DNA of 47,308 nucleotides from Actinomycetota bacterium (GTDB lineage Bacteria > Actinomycetota > Actinomycetes > Nanopelagicales > Nanopelagicaceae): positions 1-47,308 of the forward strand of contig WLHB01000006.1 of NCBI GenBank assembly GCA_009702965.1, in the 5' to 3' direction. Shown here piece after piece: positions 9,566-19,894 of the stretch; the first letter of the stretch is position 1; every line of letters starts with the position of its first letter. The notes below the pieces were generated by a model that saw only the letters and a program-made list of their open reading frames with translations, searched no databases and was not told the DNA's origin. The position numbers were made by a program, and so were the translations under genes.

Positions 9566-9709
9566 TCTTTAGTACCCCTTTTGCCCGCTCTCGCCACAAC
9601 TGGGTGGCTTTAATAAGGCAAGTGTGCGCCGATTAAGGCAAAGGCGCTAGGTGGTTGCCCGTGTACTGGCTATGAAGTCAGCCACAAATAAGGGAGATAA
9701 AAATAAAAC

Positions 9710-9795
9710 TGGCGGAGGGCGTGGGATTTGAACCCACGAGGCTTTCACCTGCCGGTTTTCAAGACCGGTGCACTCGGCCGCTATGCGAGCCCTCC
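9710..9795 (-). tRNA. tRNA-Ser (anticodon TGA), CCA encoded
   Basis: Reverse strand GGAGGGCTCGCATAGCGG...CCGGTCTTGAAAACCGG...GTGGGTTCAAATCCCAC GCCCTCCGCCA; long variable arm, anticodon loop CTTGAAA. Confidence 0.95.
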
Positions 9796-9843
9796 GTGGG
9801 AGAGGTTACATGAAGAAAGGCGTATCTAAAAAATCGAGAGTTT

Positions 9844-10665
9844 TTAGGCAGGAAGGTCGAGCAGTTTTTCGATGATCTTGGCAACGCCATCTTCTTTACA
9901 TGGCTCTGCCACATCTTTTGCAAAAGTCTGCGCATCAGGGTGGCCATCAGCCATTGCAAATGAGCGACCACACCACTCAAGCATGGAAAAGTCATTGGGG
10001 TTATCGCCAAATGAAACACATTCATCGGCTGAAATTCCAAGCCGCCCTGCCATCAAAGCGAGCGTCTCTCCTTTTGAAATACCTTTCGCTGAAATTTCTA
10101 GCAGTGACGCGGTCGGACTTGAGTGTGTAACGGTTACAAGATCACCGATCTCACGAATAGCAATCTCTAACATCTCATCTGATGTGTATTCATGTCCTGA
10201 ACACCGTACTAACATTTTCAAAATTGGAAGTGTGAGAACTTCTTCAATCTGATTGCAACCATCATGATCAATTCCAGCATCCCAGATTGCGACGTACGAT
10301 TTTTCGCGTTTGAAATAGTTGTGGGATTCAACGGCAAATGAAACTCCAGAAATGGCGTTACGTAAACGCTTAATAGTTTCGTGCAATAGATCATCTGGGA
10401 TGGCCCACTCTTCGATTACATTTCCATTAAGAAGGTCGTAATGCATTGCGCCGTTACAACAAATCGCGTTGCCATAACCAAAGGCATCTTTGATTTCACC
10501 CATCCAGCGCGGTGGACGTCCAGTGACAAACCAAATTTCAACGCCTAGATCGCGTGCGCGCTGAAAGGCGGCAAGTGTGCGGGGTGTGATGGTTCCATCA
10601 TGATGAACAATTGTTCCATCGAGATCAGTTGCGATTAATTTTGGGCGAGTTGTACCTAGATTCAC
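9844..10665 (-). CDS. HAD superfamily (Cof-like) hydrolase
   Basis: [45 protein letters not shown]. Confidence 0.93.
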   Translation of the reverse strand: MNLGTTRPKLIATDLDGTIVHHDGTITPRTLAAFQRARDLGVEIWFVTGRPPRWMGEIKDAFGYGNAICCNGAMHYDLLNGNVIEEWAIPDDLLHETIKRLRNAISGVSFAVESHNYFKREKSYVAIWDAGIDHDGCNQIEEVLTLPILKMLVRCSGHEYTSDEMLEIAIREIGDLVTVTHSSPTASLLEISAKGISKGETLALMAGRLGISADECVSFGDNPNDFSMLEWCGRSFAMADGHPDAQTFAKDVAEPCKEDGVAKIIEKLLDLPA

Positions 10666-11930
10666 ACAAGCTCAAATCGCGTCATACCAAGAAATGGTTG
10701 CAGTGCAGCAGGAACATTAACTGTCCCATCTGCATTTTGATGATTCTCTAGAATCGCAACAATCATGCGAGGAATCGCTACAAGCGTGCCATTAAGTGTG
10801 GCGATAGCTTTTGTGCCATCACTATCCTTATAGCGAATATTTAAGCGGCGGCCCTGAAATTCGGTGCAGTTCGATGTACTTGTGACCTCGCGGTAAGCAC
10901 CTTGTGTTGGTATCCATGCCTCAATATCGAATTTGCGGTTAGCGCTAGAACCAAGATCACCTGAGGCGACATCGATTACGCGATATGGAATCTCCATCGC
11001 GTTGAGGAAATCCTTCTCCCATTGCAATAGACGCTTATGCTCTTCTTTAGCCTCTTCAGGCTTACAGAATGAGAACATTTCGACCTTATCAAATTGATGA
11101 ACGCGAATAATCCCGCGGGTATCTTTGCCATAACTTCCTGCTTCACGACGGAAACATGATGAGTAGCCGGCATATCTCAATGGAAGTTTTGCTCCATCTA
11201 GTACTTCATCCATGTGAAAGGCTGCGAGTGGGACTTCACTTGTTCCAACTAAGTAATAGTCATCTTTTTCAAGATGATAAACGTTCTCTGCTGCTTGTCC
11301 TAGAAAGCCAGTACCTTCCATCGCTGCAGGCTTAACTAGCACTGGTGGGATAACGGGAATAAATCCTGCCTTGGTCGCAGAAGAAATTGCATAGTTAACG
11401 AGTGCAAACTCAAGTAGCGCGCCAACACCGGTTAAGTAATATGAACGGGAACCTGAAACCTTCGCTCCGCGTTCTGTGTCGATTGCGCCAAGAATTTTGC
11501 CTAACTCAACATGATCTTTTGGTTCAAAACCAGCGGCTGAAAAATCACGTGGTGTTCCTACGTGTTCGATAATGACGAAGTCTTCTTCGCCACCGATTGG
11601 GGCATCGGGATCTAAAACATTTGAAATAACCATCGCAAGAGAATGAGCCGTAGCCTCAAGGTCTGCCCTCTTTGCATCAGCAGCTTTTACCTTATCCGCC
11701 AGCTCTTTTGAGTTAGCCAATAGCGCTGCTTTTTCATCGCCTTTAGCCGCGCCTACAGATTTAGATAAGACATTTTGCTGTGCCCGTAATTGTTCAAATT
11801 CTGTGATTGCAAGACGTTTTGCATCATCACTTGCAAGGACTTTATCTACAATCGCGACATCTTCGCCGCGACCTTTCTGGGATGCGCGTACAACATCGGG
11901 ATTCTCGCGGAGGAATTTAATATCTATCAT
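10662..11930 (-). CDS. serS: Seryl-tRNA synthetase
   Basis: [23 protein letters not shown]-terminus; class II motifs [41 protein letters not shown]. Confidence 0.97.
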   Translation of the reverse strand: MIDIKFLRENPDVVRASQKGRGEDVAIVDKVLASDDAKRLAITEFEQLRAQQNVLSKSVGAAKGDEKAALLANSKELADKVKAADAKRADLEATAHSLAMVISNVLDPDAPIGGEEDFVIIEHVGTPRDFSAAGFEPKDHVELGKILGAIDTERGAKVSGSRSYYLTGVGALLEFALVNYAISSATKAGFIPVIPPVLVKPAAMEGTGFLGQAAENVYHLEKDDYYLVGTSEVPLAAFHMDEVLDGAKLPLRYAGYSSCFRREAGSYGKDTRGIIRVHQFDKVEMFSFCKPEEAKEEHKRLLQWEKDFLNAMEIPYRVIDVASGDLGSSANRKFDIEAWIPTQGAYREVTSTSNCTEFQGRRLNIRYKDSDGTKAIATLNGTLVAIPRMIVAILENHQNADGTVNVPAALQPFLGMTRFELV

Positions 11931-12775
11931 TTTCGCACCTCTCGTGGATATGAACCCAAGAATCTAATCTCGTCACAAATTTCACCCAATTCAGTGAGCG
12001 AACGTGCAACGGGTTCATCCTGACAATGTCCTTCAACATCAATGATGAAATGATAATGGCCGAGCTCGCGACCGGTGGGGCGACTCTGAATAAATGTCAG
12101 GTTTACATTGTGGTCGGCGAAAACTGTGAGAATTTCCAGCAGAGCACCAGCATGATCAATATCAATAAAGAGTGCGACAGAGGTTCTATCATCACCCGTT
12201 GGGGCTGGGATGTCGCCCGGTTTTTGAACTAAAACAAATCGCGTAACCGCTCCATCGTTATCGCCAATATTCTCTTCAATAATTGTGAGACCAAAGTGTT
12301 CAGCGGCAGCGCTAGATGCGATAGCTGCATCAAATTCGCCACGTGAAAGTGCTTGAGCAGCTGCGGCGGTAGATGATGTGGGCACTAACTCAGCATGCGG
12401 ATAGCGCTGCGCAATATATGTGCGGCATTGCGCCTCTGCATGTGGGTGTGTAGCAATTGTAGAAATAGTTGTGTTGGCCGATGTGGACATGAGAGCGAAG
12501 GTGACAGGCAGCGTTACTTCGCCAGCAACCACAAGAGGGGTTCCTGTCGCTAATTCATCTAGCGTTCTAGCAACAACACCCTCAACGGAATTCTCGATCG
12601 GCACAAGTGCGTACTCGGCTTCACCTGAGCGAACGGCGTCGAGTGCGGCGGTGACATTTGCATATGGAACGCGTAAATCCTGCGCGGTGGTTATCTTCTT
12701 GAGCGCGGCCTCAGTAAAGGTCCCCACTGGACCGAGATAGGCATATGTACTCACTGCCCAAGGATAGCCGAGCAC
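11927..12775 (-). CDS. pheA: Prephenate dehydratase
   Basis: [36 protein letters not shown]-domain [37 protein letters not shown]; true start may be GTG at VSTYAYLG. Confidence 0.94.
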   Translation of the reverse strand: MLGYPWAVSTYAYLGPVGTFTEAALKKITTAQDLRVPYANVTAALDAVRSGEAEYALVPIENSVEGVVARTLDELATGTPLVVAGEVTLPVTFALMSTSANTTISTIATHPHAEAQCRTYIAQRYPHAELVPTSSTAAAAQALSRGEFDAAIASSAAAEHFGLTIIEENIGDNDGAVTRFVLVQKPGDIPAPTGDDRTSVALFIDIDHAGALLEILTVFADHNVNLTFIQSRPTGRELGHYHFIIDVEGHCQDEPVARSLTELGEICDEIRFLGSYPREVRK

Positions 12776-12811
12776 GGTACTTCGATCTCACCTGGCATTA
12801 GGCTTAGCGAT

Positions 12812-13594
12812 ATGAATAGCCTCTTCTTTGAAAGCGCGGCGCGCTCGGCTATTGGATTGATTCGTAATGGAAATGAAGATGGTGCACTGACCCACCCGCG
12901 ATTACTTGCAGTAGCAGATGGAATGGGTGGGCATGCTGGTGGTGAAGTTGCCTCATCGATTGCACTCTTAGTCCTGGCTCGTCGTTCAACAATTTTCTTG
13001 GATCAAGAATTCGATCAAGATTCTGCTGATGATCTTTTTAATTCATCGATTGAAGATATTGATGAGGCGCTAAAGGAGGCAAGTGATGAGGATCCAGATT
13101 TAGCTGGGCTAGGTACAACTCTCACTTCGTTATTTTTACGGAACGATCAATTAGCTCTCTTACATGTAGGTGACTCGCGGCTCTATCGAATTCAAGGTAC
13201 AAAGATTGAACAATTAAGCATTGATCACACCGTGATGCAGGAGTTGCTCACCGCAGGAACAATCACCGAAGAAGATATTGCCGAGCATCCTCAGAGATCT
13301 ATGCTCACTCAAGCGCTCATGGGCACTTGTTCACTCTCTATCGCACTTCACCTTTTCGATGTAAAGGAATCTGATCGATTTATTCTCTGCAGTGATGGGC
13401 TCTCAGGAGTTCTCGATGATCAAAAAATATTCTCACTCGTTCAATCACTCGCACCTGAAGAAGCGGTAGCTGCCCTTGTTGACGCTGCATATGTACAAGG
13501 CGCACCAGATAATGTCACCGTCATTGTTGCCGATATTGCATCTGGGCAGCCTCACAATGAAAACCTAGAATTCTTTGGAACGGCCACAGCATGA
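12812..13594 (+). CDS. pstP: PP2C-family serine/threonine protein phosphatase
   Basis: VADGMGGHAGGEVAS, LLHVGDSRLYR, LCSDGLSGVL, DNVTVIV; adjacent to a PASTA kinase. Confidence 0.93.
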   Translation: MNSLFFESAARSAIGLIRNGNEDGALTHPRLLAVADGMGGHAGGEVASSIALLVLARRSTIFLDQEFDQDSADDLFNSSIEDIDEALKEASDEDPDLAGLGTTLTSLFLRNDQLALLHVGDSRLYRIQGTKIEQLSIDHTVMQELLTAGTITEEDIAEHPQRSMLTQALMGTCSLSIALHLFDVKESDRFILCSDGLSGVLDDQKIFSLVQSLAPEEAVAALVDAAYVQGAPDNVTVIVADIASGQPHNENLEFFGTATA

Positions 13595-15141
13595 ATGCAA
13601 AACTTTTAGGTGATCGTTATCTTCTTGGTGAAATGATCGGTACTGGCGGTATGGCAGATGTTTATACCGCTCAAGATCAACGACTTTCACGCGAAGTCGC
13701 AGTAAAAATCCTCCGTAGTGATTTAGCGAAAGATCAATCCTTTGTTGCGCGCTTTCGCAAAGAGGCAAAAGCGGCGGCGGGACTTAACCATCCAGGAATT
13801 GTTGCCGTCTATGACTCCGGTGAAGATCCAGCTCCATATATTGTGATGGAGCTCGTCACCGGGCATACCTTGCGCGAACTTATTCATGCTGGCGAACGTA
13901 TTGAATGTAACCGCGCACTTGAAATTGTCGTTGGGGTCTTAGAAGCACTTGATTACTCACATATGCGTGGAATTGTTCACCGCGATATCAAGCCTGCCAA
14001 CATTATGATCACCAGTAATGGTGATGTGAAGGTGATGGATTTTGGAATCGCCCGTGCAATCGATGATCTCGGTGCAACTCTGACGAGTACGTGGAATATT
14101 GTCGGTACCGCGCAATACCTTTCACCTGAACAAGCACAGGGTTCGATTGCAGATGCGCGAAGTGACCTTTATTCGACTGGATGCTTGCTCTATGAACTTC
14201 TTACGGGACGTCCACCATTTACTGGAGAGACGCCAGTCTCGATAGCCTTACAACACGTATCCGCTCAATTTTTACCTGCTCGCTCAATCCAACCTGATCT
14301 TCCTGCCGATGTTGAAACCGTTCTTGCTGTTGCGTTAAGCAAAAGCCCTGATGCTCGTTATCAAGATGCGCTCTCGATGTTGGCAGATGTTAAGCGTTTA
14401 AAGAGTGGTGTTCAGGTCACAACAAAGATTGTTCGAGTACATCCATTTAAGCGTCGTAGTTTTATCATCGCTGGCATCTCTGTCTTTATCGCAGCGACTC
14501 TTGCAATTGTTGGACTCTCACTCAATGGAGCCTCAGAGCCGAGTGTGGGTTATGAACTACCAAATGTCATTGGTTTAACTGAAGATCAGGCGCGTGAAGC
14601 GCTCAGTGAATATCTTGTTACGCTCACGCGCGCCCATGATCCTCGAATCCCTGCAGGGCGAATTGCTAGCCAAATCCCCCTTGCATCAAGTGATGTGCCA
14701 CCGGGTTCAGGAGTAGTTCTCACCATCTCTGATGGCCCAGGAGATGCGATAGTTCCAGATGGATTAATTGGACTTGATCTTATTGACGCTCGCGCAGCCC
14801 TTGCCGCTGTTGGTTTAGTGGTCTCACAAACAATTGCGACATCCTCGACTGAATTGCAAGGAACCGTTCTTGAGGTCACACCAGTTGCAGGTTCAACAAT
14901 TACTGCCGGTTCGGGCGTTATTTTAACGATTGCAAATGGCGAGGTCGAAGTACCGAACCTTCTGGGTGTTGAAGCGATTCAGGCAAAAACACTTCTCTTT
15001 AACGCAGATTTCCTCATCAAGGAATTTTATGACTATGACCCAACACAACCGATTGGTGTCGTTATTCGTCAAGCACCTGATGCAGGTACTTCGCAGACCA
15101 TTGGTAATTCAGTAACAATTACAATAAATCGAGCGCCTTAA
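13591..15141 (+). CDS. pknB: Serine/threonine protein kinase with C-terminal PASTA repeats
   Basis: GTGGMADVYTA, HRDIKPANIMI, DFGIARA; one TM; repeated PxxxGLxxxxA PASTA-like units. Confidence 0.95.
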   Translation: MNAKLLGDRYLLGEMIGTGGMADVYTAQDQRLSREVAVKILRSDLAKDQSFVARFRKEAKAAAGLNHPGIVAVYDSGEDPAPYIVMELVTGHTLRELIHAGERIECNRALEIVVGVLEALDYSHMRGIVHRDIKPANIMITSNGDVKVMDFGIARAIDDLGATLTSTWNIVGTAQYLSPEQAQGSIADARSDLYSTGCLLYELLTGRPPFTGETPVSIALQHVSAQFLPARSIQPDLPADVETVLAVALSKSPDARYQDALSMLADVKRLKSGVQVTTKIVRVHPFKRRSFIIAGISVFIAATLAIVGLSLNGASEPSVGYELPNVIGLTEDQAREALSEYLVTLTRAHDPRIPAGRIASQIPLASSDVPPGSGVVLTISDGPGDAIVPDGLIGLDLIDARAALAAVGLVVSQTIATSSTELQGTVLEVTPVAGSTITAGSGVILTIANGEVEVPNLLGVEAIQAKTLLFNADFLIKEFYDYDPTQPIGVVIRQAPDAGTSQTIGNSVTITINRAP

Positions 15142-15764
15142 ACTTTTCCAAGAACCGGTGCGAGCCCAATCAACTTTGCGAGCGCACCTTTATCACCACA
15201 CTCTGTTAGCCAGTTTGCCAACATAAGATGGCCATGTTCTGTAAGAACTGACTCTGGGTGAAATTGCACGCCTTCGATTGGCAGAGTTTTATGTCGCATC
15301 GACATTACAACTCCTGTATCTGTCTTTCCAGTTATCTCTAACTCTTTGCCGATAGTTCCAATTTCAACTGCTAGTGAGTGATAACGAGTAGCGGTAAATG
15401 GAGTAGGTACCTTCGTATAGACGCCGGTGCCATCGTGATGCACAAGAGAAGTTTTTCCATGCAGGAGTTCAGGTGCTCTAGACACCGTTGCACCAAAGGC
15501 AACTCCGATTGCTTGGTGGCCTAAACAGACACCAAAAAGTGGAATTGAATTCTCGGCGCAGTACTTAATCATCGCAACACTTACCCCGGCCTCTTCGGGT
15601 GTTCCCGGCCCTGGAGAGATAAGGACTCCGTCATATTTCTGTGCCTCTGACGCTTCGACTTCGTCGTTACGCACCACAGTGCACTCCGCCCCTAATTGCT
15701 GCAGGTATTGCACCAAGTTAAAGACAAAAGAGTCATAGTTATCGATGACAAGAATGCGGGTCAT
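15138..15764 (-). CDS. pabA: Glutamine amidotransferase, anthranilate/aminodeoxychorismate synthase component II
   Basis: MTRILVIDNYDSFVFNLVQYL, LISPGPGTPEEAG, GVCLGHQAIG, GVQFHPESVLTEHG; internal start chosen over 15887. Confidence 0.93.
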   Translation of the reverse strand: MTRILVIDNYDSFVFNLVQYLQQLGAECTVVRNDEVEASEAQKYDGVLISPGPGTPEEAGVSVAMIKYCAENSIPLFGVCLGHQAIGVAFGATVSRAPELLHGKTSLVHHDGTGVYTKVPTPFTATRYHSLAVEIGTIGKELEITGKTDTGVVMSMRHKTLPIEGVQFHPESVLTEHGHLMLANWLTECGDKGALAKLIGLAPVLGKV

Positions 15765-15854
15765 AGCGTTATTCTTACCTATTACTTCTGATCCCGTTAC
15801 CTCAAGCTTGGCGCGATGTGGCGCAATCACCCTCTCTCCGTGTAATCTGGGGCT

Positions 15855-16121
15855 ATGCCTAAATCGAAATTGCGCAAGAAAGTCCAAGAGTCACACGCTC
15901 ACGATGAGCAGATGCATATGGATGAACCACATGCTCCTCTTGAGAGTCCATCATGGCTAGCACCTGTGATGGTCGCCAATTTCCTCATCGGTCTCTTCTG
16001 GATTGTGACCTTCTACGTCTCTGAAACTCGTTACCCAGTCCCTGGAATTGGTAACTGGAACATGATCGTCGGCTTTACCTTTATCGGTATTGGCTTCTCT
16101 CTAGCGACAAAGTGGCGCTAA
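15855..16121 (+). CDS. crgA: Cell division protein CrgA
   Basis: 88 aa, MPKSKLRKK N-terminus and two TM segments; conserved position next to pknB/pabA. Confidence 0.85.
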   Translation: MPKSKLRKKVQESHAHDEQMHMDEPHAPLESPSWLAPVMVANFLIGLFWIVTFYVSETRYPVPGIGNWNMIVGFTFIGIGFSLATKWR

Positions 16122-16173
16122 CCCTCACTCTTTAGATCTATTTCTCAGCCTTCTCTCAGTTTTTTAGAGGAGC

Positions 16174-16893
16174 ATGTATTCCATGAGTGGTGAGAAGAAC
16201 GGCCAACGAATTCTCGTTGTTGATGATGAAGTAAATATCAGTGACCTGATTGCAACTAGCCTGCGATTTGTTGGCTTCGAGGTGCGTACTGCCGCTACTG
16301 GTTCACAAGCTCTCGCTATCGCTGAAGATTTCAAGCCGCATGCAATAGTCCTTGATGTCATGCTTCCTGATCAGGATGGTTTTGAAGTTTGTCGCCAAAT
16401 CCGTAACGAAGGTATCGATGTCGGAGTCTTATTTCTTACCGCTAAAGATGGAATGGAAGATAAAGTCGCAGGGCTGACAATCGGTGGCGATGATTACATG
16501 ACAAAGCCTTTCAGTCTTGAAGAGCTTGTCGCAAGAATTCGTGCGTTATTACGTCGTATTGGTGTAGTTGAGATCGAACATGATGATGAAAAAATTCGTT
16601 TTGCAGATCTAGAGCTCAACGAAGCAACACACGAAGTTCATCGCGCTGGCCATCTTCTTGATCTTTCACCTACAGAGTTCACATTGACGCGTTACCTACT
16701 GATCAATTCAGATCGTGTGGTTTCAAAATCACAGATACTTGATCATGTCTGGGAGTACGATTTTCGCGGTGATGCTGGAATTGTTGAAACATATATCTCA
16801 TACCTTCGCAAGAAGATAGATATCTTTGATCCCCCACTTATCCATACTGTTCGTGGGGTTGGGTATCGACTCAAAGTACCGAGTGAGCAATAG
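16174..16893 (+). CDS. OmpR-family response regulator
   Basis: VVDDEVNISDLI, VLDVMLPDQDGFEVC, winged-helix C-terminus; second ATG at 16183 is better spaced from AGAGGAG. Confidence 0.95.
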   Translation: MYSMSGEKNGQRILVVDDEVNISDLIATSLRFVGFEVRTAATGSQALAIAEDFKPHAIVLDVMLPDQDGFEVCRQIRNEGIDVGVLFLTAKDGMEDKVAGLTIGGDDYMTKPFSLEELVARIRALLRRIGVVEIEHDDEKIRFADLELNEATHEVHRAGHLLDLSPTEFTLTRYLLINSDRVVSKSQILDHVWEYDFRGDAGIVETYISYLRKKIDIFDPPLIHTVRGVGYRLKVPSEQ

Positions 16894-18374
16894 TGAAAAG
16901 TCCCTTCTCGCAATGGAGTCTACGTAATCGCCTTGTTCTCGGCGTTGCCTTACTCTCATCACTAGGTTTTATCGCATCTGGTGTTGTTGCGCAGAAATCA
17001 CTTGAAACTTTTCTCGTGCAGCAAATCGATGACCAGCTCCTTACTGTTGCAAGCGGTGCTCTGCCTCGAATAAGCCAGGCTGGAATCATTGATGATGAGC
17101 AAGAACGAGAAATGCGATCTTTCTCCGCTCGTGAAGATGATGACGATGATGACGATCTTCCAGTGAGCCCTCTGACGAGCGTGCCAACAACGACTTCGCT
17201 TACTCTATTAAATGCACAAGGTGATGTTATTGGTCGCCTTGGTGGTGGCTTAAACCGAGTATCAGCAGCTGATTTCTTGCAAGGAATTTCACTTGATGAA
17301 ACTGCTGCTTTCGCTGGCAAGCCATTTACTCTTAAATCTGCTGAAGAGAATTTCAGGGTTTTAGCGCTGCCTTTACCAGCCAACCTTGGATCGGTTGCAA
17401 TCGCACAATCACTTGATGATGTTGAGCGAACATTAAACAGATTGCAGTGGCTCTTACTTCTTATCGGCGGCATAGTGATTGCATTTATTGCAATTGCTTC
17501 CCGTTTAGTGATCAAGGTCAGCCTCAAGCCACTTTCACGCGTGGAAGAGACGGCAGAGAAGATCGCTTCCGGTGATCTTTCCGCTCGCCTTCCAGATGCT
17601 AAACCTTCAACTGAGGTGGGTCGCTTGACTACATCGCTCAATACAATGTTGTCGCGCATTGAAGAATCATTTTTGGCTCGCCAATCAAGTGAAGAGAAGT
17701 TGCGTCGCTTTGTCGCTGACGCCTCTCATGAACTTCGTACGCCGTTAACGGCGATTAGAGGATTCGCCGAACTTCACCGCCAAGGTGCCGTCTCTGGAGA
17801 AGCAGAGACAAAGGCTCTTCTCGGACGAATTGAGGGTGAATCAGTACGGATGGGCTCACTTGTTGAAGATCTTTTATTGCTCACTCGACTCGATCAAGGT
17901 CGCCAGATGCAACACATTCCTGTTGAGATGATTACAACAATAAATGATGCTGTCGCATCCGCTCGAGTCATCGGAGCCGATCACCCAATTACGGTGGTCG
18001 CTTCAGAGGATGAGTTGTATACATTGGGCGATCCACACCGAATTCATCAGGTGATTGCTAACTTATTGACCAACGCGAGAACACATACACCTGCAGGAAC
18101 ACCAATCACAGTATCCGTTGCTATCGATAGCGATGGTGTGCGTGTTTCGGTTGCAGATAAAGGACCTGGTTTAAGCGCTGACGATCAGAGGCAGATTTTT
18201 GAACGCTTCTACCGCGCCGATTCTTCACGAGTTCGAATTGATGGTGAGGGAAGCGGTTTAGGTCTCTCAATTGTTGATGCGGTCATGAAGGCACATGGCG
18301 GTAGCGTCTCAGTGAGCTCTGTATTAGGAGAAGGCGCAACATTTACTTTATTTTTTCCGCCATCAGATAGCTAA
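16893..18374 (+). CDS. Sensor histidine kinase (HAMP-HisKA-HATPase)
   Basis: GTG start; two TMs, DASHELRTPLTAIRGFAELH H-box, NLLTNARTHTP N-box, DKGPGLSADD, GSGLGLSIV. Confidence 0.95.
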   Translation: MKSPFSQWSLRNRLVLGVALLSSLGFIASGVVAQKSLETFLVQQIDDQLLTVASGALPRISQAGIIDDEQEREMRSFSAREDDDDDDDLPVSPLTSVPTTTSLTLLNAQGDVIGRLGGGLNRVSAADFLQGISLDETAAFAGKPFTLKSAEENFRVLALPLPANLGSVAIAQSLDDVERTLNRLQWLLLLIGGIVIAFIAIASRLVIKVSLKPLSRVEETAEKIASGDLSARLPDAKPSTEVGRLTTSLNTMLSRIEESFLARQSSEEKLRRFVADASHELRTPLTAIRGFAELHRQGAVSGEAETKALLGRIEGESVRMGSLVEDLLLLTRLDQGRQMQHIPVEMITTINDAVASARVIGADHPITVVASEDELYTLGDPHRIHQVIANLLTNARTHTPAGTPITVSVAIDSDGVRVSVADKGPGLSADDQRQIFERFYRADSSRVRIDGEGSGLGLSIVDAVMKAHGGSVSVSSVLGEGATFTLFFPPSDS

Positions 18375-18381
18375 TTAATTC

Positions 18382-19296
18382 TTACTGTTGCGGTCCTAAA
18401 GATTCCATAGCCCGCAAAGTTTCAATGCGCTCTTCAATGGGTGGATGTGTAGAGAAAAGTTTAGATACCGCTTTGCCATCAAGTGGTGATTCAATCCAAA
18501 TATGAGCAACCGCATTTGATCGCTGACGCACAACAGTTGAATCGATAGCTAGGGTTTCAAGTGCGCGACGTAGCCCTGCAGGATTGCGGGTAAATGAAAC
18601 TGCGGTGGCATCTGCAAGAGATTCACGCTTGCGAGAAATAGCGCTACGCAGAAGCGCTGCTGCCATTGGCGCCAAGATCATTATTACAAGTGAGACAACA
18701 AGCAGGATTGGGTTTGAATTACCGTCACGGCGATCTCGTCCGCCACCGAAGATCATCATGCGAGCCATGAAATCGCTGAGAATCGCGATTGCACCGGCAG
18801 TCGTTGCCGCAACGGCTGAAACCAAAGTATCTCGATTAGCAACGTGTGCCATCTCGTGTGCGATGACGCCCTGTAATTCATCACGATCCATCACTTCAAG
18901 AATGCGAGTAGTAAATGCAATCAGTGCATGTTCTGGATCTCGACCAGTTGCAAAAGCATTAGGGGCACTGTCCTGAACGATCGCAACTTGAGGCATTGGA
19001 AGTCCGCTTGCAATAACAACTTCTTCAATGAGGTTAAAAAGTTCGGGGTTATCTTCGCGAGAAATCAGTTGTGCGCCGGTCATTTTTAAAACTAATTTAT
19101 CTGAACCGTAATAAGAGCCCCACACACCAATAAGTGAGATGCCCACGGCGATGGGGACGATAAATGACGTTGTACCTGCGCCAAAGTAAGTCAGGGCTGC
19201 GTAAGCGACTAACCAAGTTAATCCACCCATTGCAGCAAGGAGAAAATAAGTTTTACGCTTATTTGATCCCTCTGCGTTGCGAAAATTTGATGACAT
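18382..19296 (-). CDS. htpX: M48 family membrane metalloprotease HtpX
   Basis: VIAHEMAHVANRDTL zinc motif, PNAFATGRDPEHA; MSSNFRNAEG start chosen. Confidence 0.94.
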   Translation of the reverse strand: MSSNFRNAEGSNKRKTYFLLAAMGGLTWLVAYAALTYFGAGTTSFIVPIAVGISLIGVWGSYYGSDKLVLKMTGAQLISREDNPELFNLIEEVVIASGLPMPQVAIVQDSAPNAFATGRDPEHALIAFTTRILEVMDRDELQGVIAHEMAHVANRDTLVSAVAATTAGAIAILSDFMARMMIFGGGRDRRDGNSNPILLVVSLVIMILAPMAAALLRSAISRKRESLADATAVSFTRNPAGLRRALETLAIDSTVVRQRSNAVAHIWIESPLDGKAVSKLFSTHPPIEERIETLRAMESLGPQQ

Positions 19297-19300
19297 GTAT

Positions 19301-19852
19301 TTAGAAATTAACCTTTGGTGCTTTGCGTGCCTCTGGATCTTCCACTTCATAGAAGTCGCGAGCGCTCACCTTTGCAAATCCAGCGAAGAAGCTAGTTGGA
19401 ATTGTTGCAACCGCTTCATTGAGAGCACGCACATTGTCGTTATAGAACTGGCGAGCAAATGCCACCTTATTCTCAGTTGTTGAAAGCTCTTCCTGAAGAG
19501 AGAGAAAGTTTGCTGATGCTTTGAGATCTGGATACGCCTCTGCAACTGCAAGAAGTCCGCGCAGTGCTTGTGTGAGCATTCCATCGGCAGCTGCGACATC
19601 TGCAACTCCGGTAGCTGATGTTGCTTTGGCTCGCGCAGATACGACAGCATCAAATGTAGATTGTTCGTGCGCTGCATATCCTTTTACTGTTTCCACGAGA
19701 TTAGGGATTAAATCTGAACGGCGCGTGAGTTGAACTTCGATCTGAGCAAATGCTTCATCGACGCTGATATTCAGACGAATTAGTCGGTTGTATTGAGCAA
19801 CAAAGAAGATTGCGAGAAGTGCGATGACACCGAGAATGATCAAGATTTCCAT
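19301..19852 (-). CDS. lemA: LemA family protein
   Basis: YNRLIRLNISVDEAFAQIEVQLTRRSDLIPNLVETVKGYAAHE. Confidence 0.95.
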   Translation of the reverse strand: MEILIILGVIALLAIFFVAQYNRLIRLNISVDEAFAQIEVQLTRRSDLIPNLVETVKGYAAHEQSTFDAVVSARAKATSATGVADVAAADGMLTQALRGLLAVAEAYPDLKASANFLSLQEELSTTENKVAFARQFYNDNVRALNEAVATIPTSFFAGFAKVSARDFYEVEDPEARKAPKVNF

Positions 19853-19894
19853 AATAGATTTAACCCCTTCACCGAAAGAGTTATTCCCGTTCGG

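Noticed and set aside
9615-9645. Short direct repeat TAAGGCAA between sdhC and tRNA-Ser
   Set aside because: Only 8 bp, two copies; not distinguishable from chance without comparison.
9668-9693. Small TGGCT/AGCCA hairpin downstream of tRNA-Ser
   Set aside because: 5-bp stem without a U-run; too weak to call a terminator.
12338-12352. CCACGTGAAA parS-like core in pheA
   Set aside because: Only the central CACGTG core matches; too many mismatches to TGTTTCACGTGAAACA.
16871-17659. 262-aa Ser-rich ORF antisense to the histidine kinase
   Set aside because: Ser-rich low-complexity translation typical of antisense reading of acidic/coding DNA; the kinase frame is clearly the real one.
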